DNA of 64,000 nucleotides from Alteriqipengyuania lutimaris (GCF_003363135.1 NZ_QRBB01000002.1:124001-188000), one strand, 5' to 3'; shown: positions 19,128 to 28,432, counted from the first letter of the stretch. Notes: a model not told the origin generated them from the sequence alone. Program-made: numbers and translations.

Positions 19128-20153
19128 TCAGCCCTTCTTGAGGTGTCGGCGGCCCAGAAGCTCCGCGATCTGCACGGCATTGAGCGCGGCACCTTTGCGC
19201 AGGTTGTCGCTGACGCACCACAGGTTGATGCCGTTCTCCACCGTCGGGTCCTCGCGCACGCGGCTGATGTAGGTCGCGCCGTCGCCCACGCTTTCCACCG
19301 GCGTGATGTAGCCTTCGTCCTCGCGCTTATCGACCAGCATGATGCCGGGCGCCTCGCGCAGGATATCCTGCGCCTGTTCGGCGGTGATTTCGCGCTCGAA
19401 CTCGATGGTCACCGCTTCGGAGTGGCCGACGAACACGGGCACGCGCACGCAGGTGGCGGTCAGCTTGATCTTGGGGTCGAGGATCTTCTTGGTCTCGACC
19501 ACCATCTTCCACTCTTCCTTGGTCGATCCATCGTCGAGGAAGACGTCGATATGCGGGATCACGTTGAACGCGATCTGCTTGGTGAACTTGCTCGGCTCCA
19601 CCGGATCGCCGACGAAGATCGCGCGGCTCTGCTGGAACAGCTCGTCCATGCCTTCCTTGCCGGCGCCGGAAACCGACTGGTAGGTCGAGACGACCACGCG
19701 CTTGATCCCTGCGGCATCGTGCAAGGGCTTCAGCGCCACGACCAGCTGCGCGGTCGAGCAGTTGGGGTTGGCGATGATGTTCTTGGCGGCGTAGCCGTCG
19801 ATCGCATCCGGGTTCACCTCGGGCACGATCAGCGGCACGTCCGGGTCCATCCGGTAGTGCGAGGAATTGTCGATGACCACGCAGCCTGCCGCAGCAGCCT
19901 TCGGCGCATATTCCTTGGCGATGGCGCCACCAGCGGAAAACAGCGCAATGTCCCACCCGGTGAAGTCGAAATGCTCGAGGTTCTTGCACTTGAGCATCTT
20001 GCCGCTGTCGCCGAATTCGATCTCGGTGCCCTGGCTGCGCGAGCTGGCCAGCGCGACCACCTCGTCGATCGGGAACTCGCGCTCGGCGAGAACCTGCATC
20101 ATTTCGCGCCCGACATTGCCCGTCGCGCCTACGATGGCGACTTTGTAGCCCAT
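19128..20153 (-). CDS. asd: aspartate-semialdehyde dehydrogenase
   Basis: NADPH-dependent enzyme that turns aspartyl phosphate into the semialdehyde feeding lysine/DAP, threonine and methionine. The 341-residue protein opens MGYKVAIVGATGNVGREMM (nucleotide fold). It has the catalytic Cys132 in ANPNCSTAQL and the segment VPVFVGHSEAVTIEFE with the catalytic His. The length is standard. The start at 20153 is preferred over an in-frame start further upstream, because the Rossmann motif must be N-terminal. It is separated from the permease by 67 bp. Confidence 0.96.
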   Translation of the reverse strand: MGYKVAIVGATGNVGREMMQVLAEREFPIDEVVALASSRSQGTEIEFGDSGKMLKCKNLEHFDFTGWDIALFSAGGAIAKEYAPKAAAAGCVVIDNSSHYRMDPDVPLIVPEVNPDAIDGYAAKNIIANPNCSTAQLVVALKPLHDAAGIKRVVVSTYQSVSGAGKEGMDELFQQSRAIFVGDPVEPSKFTKQIAFNVIPHIDVFLDDGSTKEEWKMVVETKKILDPKIKLTATCVRVPVFVGHSEAVTIEFEREITAEQAQDILREAPGIMLVDKREDEGYITPVESVGDGATYISRVREDPTVENGINLWCVSDNLRKGAALNAVQIAELLGRRHLKKG

Positions 20154-20220
20154 CAAAAACTCCTGTCCGTGCTGCGCTGCCACATGGGGCCAAGGACGCG
20201 ATGTCGCAAGCGGAACCGGG

Positions 20221-21408
20221 TCAAATCACGCCGAACATGTGCAGCACCAGCACCATCAGCGCTCCAAAGGCGAGCAGCGCGCCGGGCAGCGTGATCCAGC
20301 GACGGCCGACGTTCTCTTTCAACGCCAGCGCGTTGAGCGTGCCGAACACCAGAAGGAAGACCACGCTCGCTCCGCTGACCAGTCCATCCAGCCCGCCCAT
20401 CACCGCAAGCGCCAGCGCCAGCGCGGCCAGCGCGAGCACCGCCCATTGCGGCGAGCCATGCGCGTTCTTCCCCACCAGCACATCGGGCAGGCCGCCATCC
20501 TGCGCCACTTCGCGCGCCAGCCGCGCGGAACTGAACAGCGTCGCGTTGATCGCGCTCGCGGTGGAGAAAGCGGCGGCGATGGTCACCGCGATCAGGCCCG
20601 GCGTGCCCAGCGCCGCCTGCCCGGCCTGCGACAGGGCGACCTCGCCATCCTCGATCACGGCCTGCGTGCCGGTGAGCATCGGCACCGCGAGAGCGACAAG
20701 TACGTAAATCAGCGCGGCGCTGCCAATCGCGAGCGGCATGATCCGCCGCATCACCCGCTTGCGGTCCTTCATCTCGTCATAGTCGTAAGCGATCAGCTCG
20801 AACCCTTCGTAGGCCATGAACACCGATGCCGCGCCGATCACGATGCCGATCAGCCCCGGTTGCTGCGCAATCGAGAGCTTCTCCACCTCGAACTGCGCAA
20901 GGCCCATCGCTGCAAGCCCGGCAAGAATGGTCAGCTTGATCACCACGATGGCAATCTCGACCCCGGCCGCCTGCCCGGCCCCGCGCAGGTTCAGTCCGGT
21001 CATGATCAGTATCGCCGCCGCCGCCATCGCTGGCGGGAGCCATGAGAGGCCGCCCGACGCGTGGCCCAGATAGGCGCCGAACGTATAGGCATAGACCGCG
21101 CAAGTCAGCACGTATCCCGCCAGCAGCACCCATGCGGAGCCGCGTGCGAGGCGGGTAAATCCCAGATCGCGGAGGAAGCTGTAAACGCCGCCCGCCTCAT
21201 CCTTGTCGACCGTCAGCGCTGCGAGGCTGTGCCCCGTGGCATAGGCGACCATTCCGCCCAGCACGAAGCTGAGCGTGGCCCAGTGTCCGGCATTGGCGAT
21301 GACGACGCCCAGCGTGGAAAAAATGCCCCCACCGACCATTCCACCGACCGCGATCGCCCAGACGGCAGCCAGCCCCAGCTGCCCGTCGGCGGACCTTTTC
21401 TCGGTCAT
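20221..21408 (-). CDS. APC-family amino acid permease
   Basis: Membrane transporter of 395 residues in the amino acid-polyamine-organocation family. The first helix has the substrate-binding glycine motif GGMVGGGIFSTLG, and helix 6 the conserved MAYEGFELIAYD. About eleven to twelve hydrophobic segments follow. The substrate is not predictable. It ends shortly after helix 12 with no large soluble tail. Its start is 7 bp from the stop of the S9 peptidase, so uptake of peptide-derived amino acids is a reasonable guess from context. Confidence 0.88.
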   Translation of the reverse strand: MTEKRSADGQLGLAAVWAIAVGGMVGGGIFSTLGVVIANAGHWATLSFVLGGMVAYATGHSLAALTVDKDEAGGVYSFLRDLGFTRLARGSAWVLLAGYVLTCAVYAYTFGAYLGHASGGLSWLPPAMAAAAILIMTGLNLRGAGQAAGVEIAIVVIKLTILAGLAAMGLAQFEVEKLSIAQQPGLIGIVIGAASVFMAYEGFELIAYDYDEMKDRKRVMRRIMPLAIGSAALIYVLVALAVPMLTGTQAVIEDGEVALSQAGQAALGTPGLIAVTIAAAFSTASAINATLFSSARLAREVAQDGGLPDVLVGKNAHGSPQWAVLALAALALALAVMGGLDGLVSGASVVFLLVFGTLNALALKENVGRRWITLPGALLAFGALMVLVLHMFGVI

Positions 21409-21415
21409 GCGCGGG

Positions 21416-23653
21416 CTACTCCGGCGGCGTCACATCATGGCTTTCGAGGAAACGGAAGATCGTGTTCCACAGGTGCGGGCTGATGTTCTCGCCCGATACG
21501 CGGTGCGTGTAGCCGGGGTAGAGCATCATCTCGAACGGCACGTTGCCTTCCTGCAGAACCGAAATCAGCTCGGACGAATTTTCGAACACCACATTGTCGT
21601 CCGCCATGCCGTGGATCAGCAGCAGCGGATCGCTGATCTTCGTCGCGTTGGGAATGGCGCTGGCGGCCTCGTAAGCCTCCGGCACCAAATTCGGATCGCC
21701 CATGAACCGCTCGGTATAATGCGTGTCGTAGAGGCCCCAGCGCGTCACCGGCGCACCCGAGATGCCCGCCGCGTAAAGCCCCGGATCGGCTTGAAGGCGC
21801 TTGAGCGTCATGTAGCCGCCATAGGACCAGCCGTAAATCGCGAGCTTGTCCGGATCGACGAAATCGAGCGTCTTGAGGAATTCCGCCCCCGCCTTCTGGT
21901 CGCGCACCTCGACCCCGCCCATCGCGCGGTAGAGCGGCTGTTCGAAGGCGACGCCGCGATTGGCCGATCCGCGATTATCCATCGCAAACCAGATATAACC
22001 CTGGTCGACCACCGCCTGCGCCAGCGCACCGGTCCAGCTGCGATCGACGATCTGCGGCCCAGGCCCGCCATAGTGATAGATGAAGACGGGGTACTGCTTG
22101 CCCGGCTCCATTTCGGGCTTGAGCATCATGTAGTGCAGCGGCGTGCCATCCTCGGCGGGAATCGTGCCGTATTCGGGCATAACGTGGCTGGCGAGATACG
22201 GCGCGTAGGGATGGTCCGCGTCGAGCGCGTTTTCCTGCACCCAGGCGAGTCGCTCGCCACTTGTGTCCGCAAGGTAGCTCTGCGTCGGCTGGTCGGGTGC
22301 CGACCGGCTGACGAGCAGCGTCTGCGCGTCCTTGTCCATCACGGCGGCGTTAACGAAGCCGGTCTCGGTCAGCCGCGTCTCTGCGCCGCCCTCCATCGGC
22401 GCGGCATAGGTGTGGCGTTCGAGCACGTTCTCGACGCCCTGATAATAGATGCGGCCTGCGTCCTCATCGACACCGGTGAGCCCGATCACCGGCTCGGCGC
22501 GGTCGGTAACCTTGGTCCAGTCGCTGCCATCGAAGAGATAGAAGTTGCCGATGCCATCGCGCTCGGACCACCACAGTAGGCGACCATCCTTCAGGAAGCG
22601 GTAATTGTCGGAAAGATTGATCCAGTAATCCTCGGTCGCGGCTTCCTCGGTGAACCACACCTCGCTCGCACCGGTCGCGGGATCGACCTTGAGCATGTCG
22701 AGCCGGGTCTGCTCGCGGTTCTGCCGCTGGACGTAGAGCGCGCTGCCGTCAGGCGCCCAGTCGACCCGGGCGAGATAGATGTCGGTTTCCTCGCCCATGT
22801 CCACCTTCACGCGGTTGCCGCTGTCGGGGTCCATGACGAACAGCTCGACGATGGCATTGTCGCTGCCCGCCACGGGGTAGCGCTGGTCGAACACCTTGGT
22901 GCCGGTCGCGCCGATGGCGGCGCGGGTCACGACGCCCACCGGCCTCTCGTCGGTCCGCTGCACCGCGATGCGGGTGTCGTCCGGGCCCCACCAGTACCCG
23001 GTCAGCCGCGCCATCTCCTCCTGCGCGACGAATTCCGCCTCGCCCCAGCGGATCAGTTCGCCCTCTTTGGGCGTGATCGGCTGCGCGTCCTCGCCGACCG
23101 GGCCGACCCATAGCTGACGATCGCGCACGAAGGACACGTATCCGCCCTCTTCGCTCAGCTTGGGATTGAGTTCGCTCTCCTCGGTGTCGGTCAGCCGGGT
23201 GACGCTGCCATCGAGTTTCGCCAGATAGAGATCGCCGTCGAGCGGCACGAGCACACCCGACCCATCCGAATTCCACTGATAGGTGATGATGCCCTTGAGG
23301 TTGCCCACCCGTGCGCGTTCGCGCTGCATCTTCTCGTCTTCGGACAGCTCACGGCCCGACCCCAGCGCCTCGCTGTCCACCAGCATCGTCCATTCGCCCG
23401 TTTCGCGGTCGTACCCCCACAGGTCGTACCGCTCGCGCTCGTCCTCGCGGTTGCGCAGCAGGGTGAGATAGCGTCCGTCGGGCGAAAGCTTGGCCTGCCG
23501 TGGGCTTGGCCCGTCGAGGCCGGGGCTGGCGAACACGCGTTCGAAGGTGAGATCGGCGGTCTGGGCGGCTTCGCTGGTCATGGCGTCGCTCTCCTGTGCG
23601 GCAAGGGGCGTTGCAAGGGCAAGGATGGCAGCGGCGGCAAGCAGGTGGCGCAT
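21416..23653 (-). CDS. S9 family peptidase, dipeptidyl-peptidase IV type, exported
   Basis: Prolyl oligopeptidase-family serine peptidase of 745 residues, probably releasing N-terminal dipeptides in the periplasm. It starts MRHLLAAAAILALATPLAAQ (signal peptide). An N-terminal beta-propeller follows (LSPDGRYLTLLRNRED, YQWNSDGSGVLVPLDGDLYL). The C-terminal hydrolase domain has the nucleophile in GWSYGGYM (Ser about 610), Asp in HGMADDNV (about 685) and His in YTHRV (about 717). It forms a probable two-gene unit with the downstream permease. The terminator of rplS lies just upstream. Confidence 0.94.
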   Translation of the reverse strand: MRHLLAAAAILALATPLAAQESDAMTSEAAQTADLTFERVFASPGLDGPSPRQAKLSPDGRYLTLLRNREDERERYDLWGYDRETGEWTMLVDSEALGSGRELSEDEKMQRERARVGNLKGIITYQWNSDGSGVLVPLDGDLYLAKLDGSVTRLTDTEESELNPKLSEEGGYVSFVRDRQLWVGPVGEDAQPITPKEGELIRWGEAEFVAQEEMARLTGYWWGPDDTRIAVQRTDERPVGVVTRAAIGATGTKVFDQRYPVAGSDNAIVELFVMDPDSGNRVKVDMGEETDIYLARVDWAPDGSALYVQRQNREQTRLDMLKVDPATGASEVWFTEEAATEDYWINLSDNYRFLKDGRLLWWSERDGIGNFYLFDGSDWTKVTDRAEPVIGLTGVDEDAGRIYYQGVENVLERHTYAAPMEGGAETRLTETGFVNAAVMDKDAQTLLVSRSAPDQPTQSYLADTSGERLAWVQENALDADHPYAPYLASHVMPEYGTIPAEDGTPLHYMMLKPEMEPGKQYPVFIYHYGGPGPQIVDRSWTGALAQAVVDQGYIWFAMDNRGSANRGVAFEQPLYRAMGGVEVRDQKAGAEFLKTLDFVDPDKLAIYGWSYGGYMTLKRLQADPGLYAAGISGAPVTRWGLYDTHYTERFMGDPNLVPEAYEAASAIPNATKISDPLLLIHGMADDNVVFENSSELISVLQEGNVPFEMMLYPGYTHRVSGENISPHLWNTIFRFLESHDVTPPE

Positions 23654-23684
23654 GTGATGGGCGATCCCTCGAAACAGGCAAAAG

Positions 23685-23719
23685 AAAAGGCGCCGCGGTT
23701 CTAGACCGCAGCGCCTTTT
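23685..23719 (-). terminator. terminator downstream of rplS
   Basis: A hairpin of AAAAGGCGC and GCGGT pairing with ACCGC and GCGCCTTTT, followed on the minus strand by a TTTTCTTTT run. It lies 27 bp after the rplS stop and should end the trmD-rplS transcript before the S9 peptidase gene. Confidence 0.9.
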
Positions 23720-23745
23720 CGTCAAACCGGTACTGGCAGAAGGGC

Positions 23746-24138
23746 TCAGTCGGCCTTCTGGTTCGGCGCGTTCTTGGCCGGGCGCGTGTCGCGACGTTCG
23801 GCGATACGCGCGCTCTTGCCAGTACGGCCGCGCAGGTAATAGAGCTTCGCACGACGCACGACGCCGCGGCGGACTACGGTGATGGAGTCGACGATCGGCG
23901 AGTAGAGCGGGAACACACGCTCCACGCCTTCGCCGAAGCTCATCTTGCGAACGGTGAAGTTGGAACCCATGCCGCGGTTCGAACGCGCGATGACCACGCC
24001 TTCGAAGTTCTGAATACGCTCGCGCGTACCTTCGACGACCTTCACGCCGACGCGCACGGTGTCGCCGGGGCGGAAGTCCGGAATATCCTTGCCGAGATTT
24101 TCAATCGCCTCGGCTTCGAGTGTCTGGATCAGGTTCAT
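23746..24138 (-). CDS. rplS: 50S ribosomal protein L19
   Basis: Large-subunit protein L19, at the interface with the small subunit. The 130-residue sequence opens [20 protein letters not shown]. It includes [40 protein letters not shown] and [15 protein letters not shown]. The length is slightly above the usual 115 because of a short basic tail. It begins 2 bp after the trmD stop, as in the canonical rpsP-rimM-trmD-rplS operon. Confidence 0.97.
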   Translation of the reverse strand: MNLIQTLEAEAIENLGKDIPDFRPGDTVRVGVKVVEGTRERIQNFEGVVIARSNRGMGSNFTVRKMSFGEGVERVFPLYSPIVDSITVVRRGVVRRAKLYYLRGRTGKSARIAERRDTRPAKNAPNQKAD

Positions 24139-24140
24139 GC

Positions 24141-24977
24141 CTAATCGTCCTTCGTTTCTCGCTGCGCGCCAGAGGCAGACTGGACCGGAGCACCAGTGTG
24201 GCGCTCCCACAAATCCGGCCTGCGTAACCGTGTCATTTCTTCGGAGCGTTGCTTGCGCCACGCCGCGATCTTCGCATGATCCCCCGATCGCAGCACTTCA
24301 GGGATCGTGCGCCCTTCCCATTCCTGAGGTCGGGTGTAGTGCGGGTACTCGAGAAGGCCGTCCTCGAACGACTCTTCCGCCCCGCTTGAAGCCGCGCCCA
24401 TTACTCCGGGAAGCAGCCGAATGCAAGCATCGAGTATTGCGATTGCGGCAGGTTCTCCGCCGGACAGGACGATGTCCGCCAGGCTGACTTCCTCGATCTC
24501 GGGCCGCGCGTCGAACAGCCGCTCGTCGAAGCCTTCGAACCGCCCGCAGATGATGGTGACGCCAGGGCCTTCCGCGATCTCGCGGATGCGGGCCTGCGTG
24601 ATCGGCTTCCCGCGCGGAGTCATCGCAAGCACGGGGATTGCTCTGTCCTCAGTTCGCCCGTCGACAAGCTCAGGACGAACGGTTGTAGCGTCACTCTCAA
24701 AATCCGTTCGTGCTGAGCCTGTCGAAGTGCGGGCGGATTTTCGCTCGGCAACTGCATCCAGCGCCGCCGCCAGCACATTGCACTTGAGCACCATGCCCGC
24801 CCCGCCGCCGGCAGGCGTGTCGTCGACCGTGCGGTGCTTGTCGGTTGCGAAATCGCGAATCTGTACGGTGTCGAGCGACCACGCACCCTCGCGCAGCGCG
24901 CGCCCGGCGAGCGACACGCCGAGCGGGCCGGGAAACATCTCCGGGTACAGGGTCAGAACATTGGCAGCGAAGGTCAT
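24141..24977 (-). CDS. trmD: tRNA (guanine37-N1)-methyltransferase with an inserted repeat-coded loop
   Basis: SAM-dependent SPOUT methyltransferase that makes m1G37 in tRNAs reading CCN/CGG-type codons and prevents frameshifting. The core is intact: [26 protein letters not shown], the knot motifs [12 protein letters not shown] and [12 protein letters not shown], then [13 protein letters not shown]. The 278-residue length exceeds the usual 240-255. About 30 extra residues (from [12 protein letters not shown] to VDGRTEDR, around 80-112) are encoded by a palindromic repeat inserted in frame at 24651-24735. Its ATG overlaps the upstream stop (ATGA). Confidence 0.95.
   Translation of the reverse strand: MTFAANVLTLYPEMFPGPLGVSLAGRALREGAWSLDTVQIRDFATDKHRTVDDTPAGGGAGMVLKCNVLAAALDAVAERKSARTSTGSARTDFESDATTVRPELVDGRTEDRAIPVLAMTPRGKPITQARIREIAEGPGVTIICGRFEGFDERLFDARPEIEEVSLADIVLSGGEPAAIAILDACIRLLPGVMGAASSGAEESFEDGLLEYPHYTRPQEWEGRTIPEVLRSGDHAKIAAWRKQRSEEMTRLRRPDLWERHTGAPVQSASGAQRETKDD
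24651..24735. repeat. palindromic REP element inside trmD
   Basis: Two inverted arms of about 32 bp flank a spacer of about 21 bp. One arm has GTTCGCCCGTCGACAAGCTC then AGGACGAACGG. The other has CCGTTCGTGCTGAGCCTGTC then GAAG. This CTGAGCnTGTCGAAG family recurs at 29938-30028. Here it lies wholly within the trmD reading frame and keeps the frame open. Confidence 0.85.
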
Positions 24978-25333
24978 TCGAAAACGTCGGGATCGCTCTT
25001 GTCGGAGGGCCGCAGAATTTCACCCATTTTGGTCATAGGAGCATGGAGCACAAGTAGCGCGATCATCGAAGCACACCAGATCCAGAAAGTCTCGTACGCC
25101 GCAGCAAAATAAGGAAGCCCAGCAGCCGGACTATCGTCCAATTCATCGACACCCCATCTCCAGCGCACCGTCCCAAAAGCCACCAGAGGCGCGCAAACGA
25201 ATATCGCAAGCGCAGATATGGCGCGCGCACGCTCGGGGGATCGCAAGTACCGATAGGGCACCAGCATCGTCACGGGGGTCAGTAATGCGGCTGCCAAAAG
25301 GATGAAAGGCGTGCCGATGAGTTCGCGTTCCAT
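24974..25333 (-). CDS. small hypothetical membrane protein
   Basis: Not recognised. The 119-residue protein starts [20 protein letters not shown]. It has about four hydrophobic segments, two in the first 60 residues ([19 protein letters not shown] and [16 protein letters not shown]) and others around [18 protein letters not shown] and [13 protein letters not shown]. Its stop overlaps the trmD ATG, so it is translationally coupled to trmD. Its start is 3 bp before the TIGR04222 gene stop. Fewer GC-type codons near the C-terminus give it a mildly different composition. Confidence 0.75.
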   Translation of the reverse strand: MERELIGTPFILLAAALLTPVTMLVPYRYLRSPERARAISALAIFVCAPLVAFGTVRWRWGVDELDDSPAAGLPYFAAAYETFWIWCASMIALLVLHAPMTKMGEILRPSDKSDPDVFE

Positions 25334-25335
25334 TT

Positions 25336-26169
25336 TTACCCCCCGCAACCGCCGCAGCCACCGCCGCTGCAGCCCGAGCCGCCATCGCCGCCATCGCCCG
25401 CGTAGCCGGCATCTCCGCCGCCATGGCGCATCGCGTGCAGCGGGTCGAGAGGCGTGCCTGCGAGCACCGCGGTACCGAAGATCGCCACGCCCAAAGCCAT
25501 CTGATCGTTCATGGGCGCGCGCTTGAGCCCGACATTTTCCTCGCGCGCATCCTTCAGCACGCGGATACCCTCGCGCGTGCGGCGCAGGCCCGACAGCAGG
25601 CGCCAGCCGATCACCACCAGGCCCAGCACGATCAGCACGGCCAGGATGGCGACGGGCTCGCCCTCGGCGCGGCCCGCCTGCAGGCGGTAGAGGCCCAGCA
25701 GCACGATCAGGATCATCGGCACCGCCGCCATCAGCCGTACCGATAGCGCCTCGCCCGATCGGGTCAGCAGGCCCGCTTCGATCAGCGCATCGCGATCCTT
25801 CCTGTAACCGCCGTCGATCGCGCGCACGAAGGTGTTCCAGCTGAAGCTGTCGCCCAGGCTCATCAGCCGCGTTTCTGCGCCTCCGCCTGCGCGGCCATCC
25901 GCACCATCGCGGGCGCGGACATGGAAGGTCTTGCCCTCCAGCGCCAGCCGTCCCGACGCGAGCAGGCCCGCCATCATCGCTTCGGCATAGCGGCTCTTCC
26001 CGCTCGCCAACGCTGCATATTGCCCGGCATCGGCAGGTACGCCCGGTTCGCCCACCGGGCGCAGGATCATCGGCACGACCAGCGCCAGCACCCAGCCGAG
26101 CACGACCAGCGCCGAATAGAGAACCAGGAAATCGCGCGCGTCGTATTGCGCCAGGCCAAAGTCCATCAT
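25336..26169 (-). CDS. TIGR04222 domain membrane protein with Gly/Cys-rich tail
   Basis: Membrane protein of 277 residues matching the TIGR04222 architecture; function unknown. It has one N-terminal helix (FLVLYSALVVLGWVLALVVP), a soluble part containing YAALASGKSRYAEAMMAGLL and a two-helix region (VRLMAAVPMILIVLLGLYRL and VAILAVLIVLGLVVIGWRLL). The last 28 residues are nearly only Gly, Cys, Ser, Asp and Ala, ending SGCSGGGCGGCGG. Low-complexity Gly/Cys tails are characteristic of this family. It is followed at once by the small membrane gene and preceded by a glycine-rich-domain-like gene. Confidence 0.85.
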   Translation of the reverse strand: MMDFGLAQYDARDFLVLYSALVVLGWVLALVVPMILRPVGEPGVPADAGQYAALASGKSRYAEAMMAGLLASGRLALEGKTFHVRARDGADGRAGGGAETRLMSLGDSFSWNTFVRAIDGGYRKDRDALIEAGLLTRSGEALSVRLMAAVPMILIVLLGLYRLQAGRAEGEPVAILAVLIVLGLVVIGWRLLSGLRRTREGIRVLKDAREENVGLKRAPMNDQMALGVAIFGTAVLAGTPLDPLHAMRHGGGDAGYAGDGGDGGSGCSGGGCGGCGG

Positions 26170-26192
26170 GCCCCCTTCGCTACAGGCCTTCG

Positions 26193-26756
26193 CTAGAGGA
26201 TTGCCGCTGCAACCGCTGCGGCCAATGCTATCGCGATTGCCGCCGCCAAGCCAGTGGCACGGCCGACAAGAACGCGGCGCGGCACGATCGCCACATCGAC
26301 CGGATTAACCCGTACGCTGCGCGGATCGATCACGAAGCGGCGATGCGCATCCGGCCAGATGTCGGCCGGAGCGGGAGCGCCGAAATGCTCTTCATAGCTG
26401 GCGAGGGTCCGGGCATACTGGTCGTAATAGCGGGTCCGTTCGACCGTGCCGCCCGCCGTGGGACCATGGTGGAGAGGCATGCGCAAAGCCTCGGGGCAGA
26501 ACCGCTCCCAGTAATCCCGGGTGAAGGTAAGGTGCAGGTGCCACGCCTGGTCGACCGCGTCGGACGGGGTGACTTCGTGCCCCGCCGCGCAGGCGAGCCA
26601 GCAGAAGCGCTTGTATTCGTGAACGACGCGCGCGGCGTGATCGGCGGCCCAGCGGTTTTCGCGCGCGAGCCTCTGCGTAAAGTTAAAGGCGGCGTCGGGC
26701 GGTCCGATCTCGAAGGCGGCAAGCCGCTGCCACAGGTCGGTATCGGTCGCGCGCAT
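26193..26756 (-). CDS. glycine-rich domain-containing-like protein with C-terminal membrane anchor
   Basis: The 187-residue protein resembles the bacterial glycine-rich domain-containing protein-like (GRDP-like) family. It has the signature EYKRFCWLACAAGHEVTPSD, then VDQAWHLHLTFTRDYWERFC, with conserved Trp, His and Cys residues. The C-terminus is a single hydrophobic segment of alternating Ala, Ile, Leu and Val (last 25 residues), suggesting a tail anchor. Function unknown. It is 23 bp upstream of the TIGR04222 gene on the same strand, and I infer that the two proteins act together. Confidence 0.78.
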   Translation of the reverse strand: MRATDTDLWQRLAAFEIGPPDAAFNFTQRLARENRWAADHAARVVHEYKRFCWLACAAGHEVTPSDAVDQAWHLHLTFTRDYWERFCPEALRMPLHHGPTAGGTVERTRYYDQYARTLASYEEHFGAPAPADIWPDAHRRFVIDPRSVRVNPVDVAIVPRRVLVGRATGLAAAIAIALAAAVAAAIL

Positions 26757-26794
26757 CGCGCCCTTATCGCGGCGCGGGCACGCTCACGCCAGAG

Positions 26795-27514
26795 CTAGGC
26801 TGCGCATTTCACGAACACGACGCCATCGCCCTCGACCGTGGCCGCACCGATGCTGACCGGATCGTACTGCGCATCGGTCGCCGGTCGCATGATTGCGAGA
26901 CCGTCGGGCCCGCGCGCTTCGATGGGAAGATCGCCCATCGGCGCGTCGAGATCGATGCGGGGATACTGGTCGAGGATCACCAGCGCACTTTCGTCGTGCC
27001 GGCTGATTTCGCCGTCGAGGATCGTGCCCGCCGGACCCGTCTCGATCTGGAAATCGGGATCCGCGCAATCGGCATTCACACTCTTGGCAACCCAGCTGCC
27101 GGTCACATAGTCGCGCGTCAGCGCGACGCCGCCCGACCGGGCCGGATCGCGATCTGCTGCCGGCGGGGTCGTACGCTGCATCGAATCGATGATGATCGTG
27201 CCATCGCCTTGCTGACAGAAGCTGGCATCGGCCATTTCCGCGCGGACCGACACATAGTCGCCCGGCCCGAAACCGTCCTGCGGGGTGAAGGCGTAGCGCG
27301 CGCCGTCGGCAGTCGCCAGCACTTGGCATTCGACGCCGTCCTCGATGCGGCCTTCATAGCTCGCGAGCGCCGGTCGCCCCGATGGTCGCGTGCCCGCTGC
27401 GGGGTCCGCGCCCCCATCGGCGCCCGGCAGTGTGTCGGTGTCGTTGCCGCCCGCACAGGCTGCGATGGCCATCAGCGCGGCGATCAGAACTGCTGTGAAT
27501 TTTCGTTCCGCCAT
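26795..27514 (-). CDS. hypothetical lipoprotein
   Basis: Not recognised. The 239-residue protein starts MAERKFTAVLIAALMAIAAC, a lipoprotein signal with lipobox AIAAC. A Gly/Asp/Pro-rich linker follows. The mature part is acidic and predicted mostly beta, with single cysteines spaced through it (VECQVL, SFCQQG, NADCADP, FVKCAA), possibly two disulfides. No enzymatic motif is seen. It lies between the betaine-synthesis genes and the TIGR04222 cluster, all on one strand. Confidence 0.8.
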   Translation of the reverse strand: MAERKFTAVLIAALMAIAACAGGNDTDTLPGADGGADPAAGTRPSGRPALASYEGRIEDGVECQVLATADGARYAFTPQDGFGPGDYVSVRAEMADASFCQQGDGTIIIDSMQRTTPPAADRDPARSGGVALTRDYVTGSWVAKSVNADCADPDFQIETGPAGTILDGEISRHDESALVILDQYPRIDLDAPMGDLPIEARGPDGLAIMRPATDAQYDPVSIGAATVEGDGVVFVKCAA

Positions 27515-27580
27515 GCCCGGTCAAGCCATCGGCGCAGCCTGTGTTCCGAAATTCGCCAATGCTGGTCCGCGCGCGACCTG

Positions 27581-28432
27581 TCAGGCTTTCTTGCGGAAAT
27601 GCATGATGCCCCAGGTGAGCTTGCCCGCATCCGCACCGCGGACCCAGTGCGCCAGTCCTTCGAGCATGCGGTCGACGAAGGCGTCGTCGGTCGACAGCTC
27701 GCCACGCTGCGCATCGAGGTCTTCGGCAACCTGTGCGTAGTGGTTGCGCAGCTGCCCGCTGAGATCGTCGACCCGCACCTCGTCCATGCCGCGCTCGCCC
27801 AGTGCCTCGCGGTAGAAGCCGAAGCTGGCGAGATTGGCGAGGTGGATGCGATCGTAGATCGGCTGGAGCGAGGAGGTATCCTCGATCCCGTCGGCCTGCA
27901 TCGGATCGGTGAAGATGAAATCGCCACCCGGCCTCAGCACGCGGGCGACCTCGCTCATCACCGCGCCGCGATCGGGCGCGTGCAGGATCGCGTCCTGGCT
28001 CCACACGACATCGAAGGAGGCATCGTCGAAGGGAAGGTCGTCGAAAGATCCCTCGACCACGTCGATGCGGTCTTCCAGCCCCTGTTCGGCGGTCAGCTTG
28101 CGATTGCGCGCATTCTCCGCGGGCGCGATATTGAGGCAGGTGACATGGCCCGCGCCATGTTCGCTCAAGATCCGGCGGGCGCCCCCGCCATAGCCGGATC
28201 CGATGTCGAGCACCTTCTTGCCGGCCAGAGCGCCGACCGTCGCGGCCATGCGATCGACCGTGCGGCGGCTCGCCTCGCGGATATCCTTCGTGTCGTCGTA
28301 AAGACCGACATGGATATCCTCGCCGCCCCAGACGGTGGAATAGAACTCCACCGCATCGTCGCTGGTGTAATAATCGCGCGCGGTATCGGTCGTCGCTTCG
28401 GTAACTGCCTGCGTCTGGGCGTCACTCGGCAT
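27581..28432 (-). CDS. sarcosine/dimethylglycine N-methyltransferase
   Basis: SAM-dependent methyltransferase that converts sarcosine and dimethylglycine to glycine betaine. The 283-residue protein has a class I fold with motif I KVLDIGSGYGGGAR and the post-motif FDVVWSQDAILHAPDR. The N-terminal DYYTSDDAVEFYSTVWGGED and the acceptor-side FIFTDPMQADGIED resemble SDMT enzymes. The ATG at 28432 overlaps the end of the preceding glycine methyltransferase gene by 11 bp, so the two-step pathway is encoded as a coupled pair. Confidence 0.9.
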   Translation of the reverse strand: MPSDAQTQAVTEATTDTARDYYTSDDAVEFYSTVWGGEDIHVGLYDDTKDIREASRRTVDRMAATVGALAGKKVLDIGSGYGGGARRILSEHGAGHVTCLNIAPAENARNRKLTAEQGLEDRIDVVEGSFDDLPFDDASFDVVWSQDAILHAPDRGAVMSEVARVLRPGGDFIFTDPMQADGIEDTSSLQPIYDRIHLANLASFGFYREALGERGMDEVRVDDLSGQLRNHYAQVAEDLDAQRGELSTDDAFVDRMLEGLAHWVRGADAGKLTWGIMHFRKKA

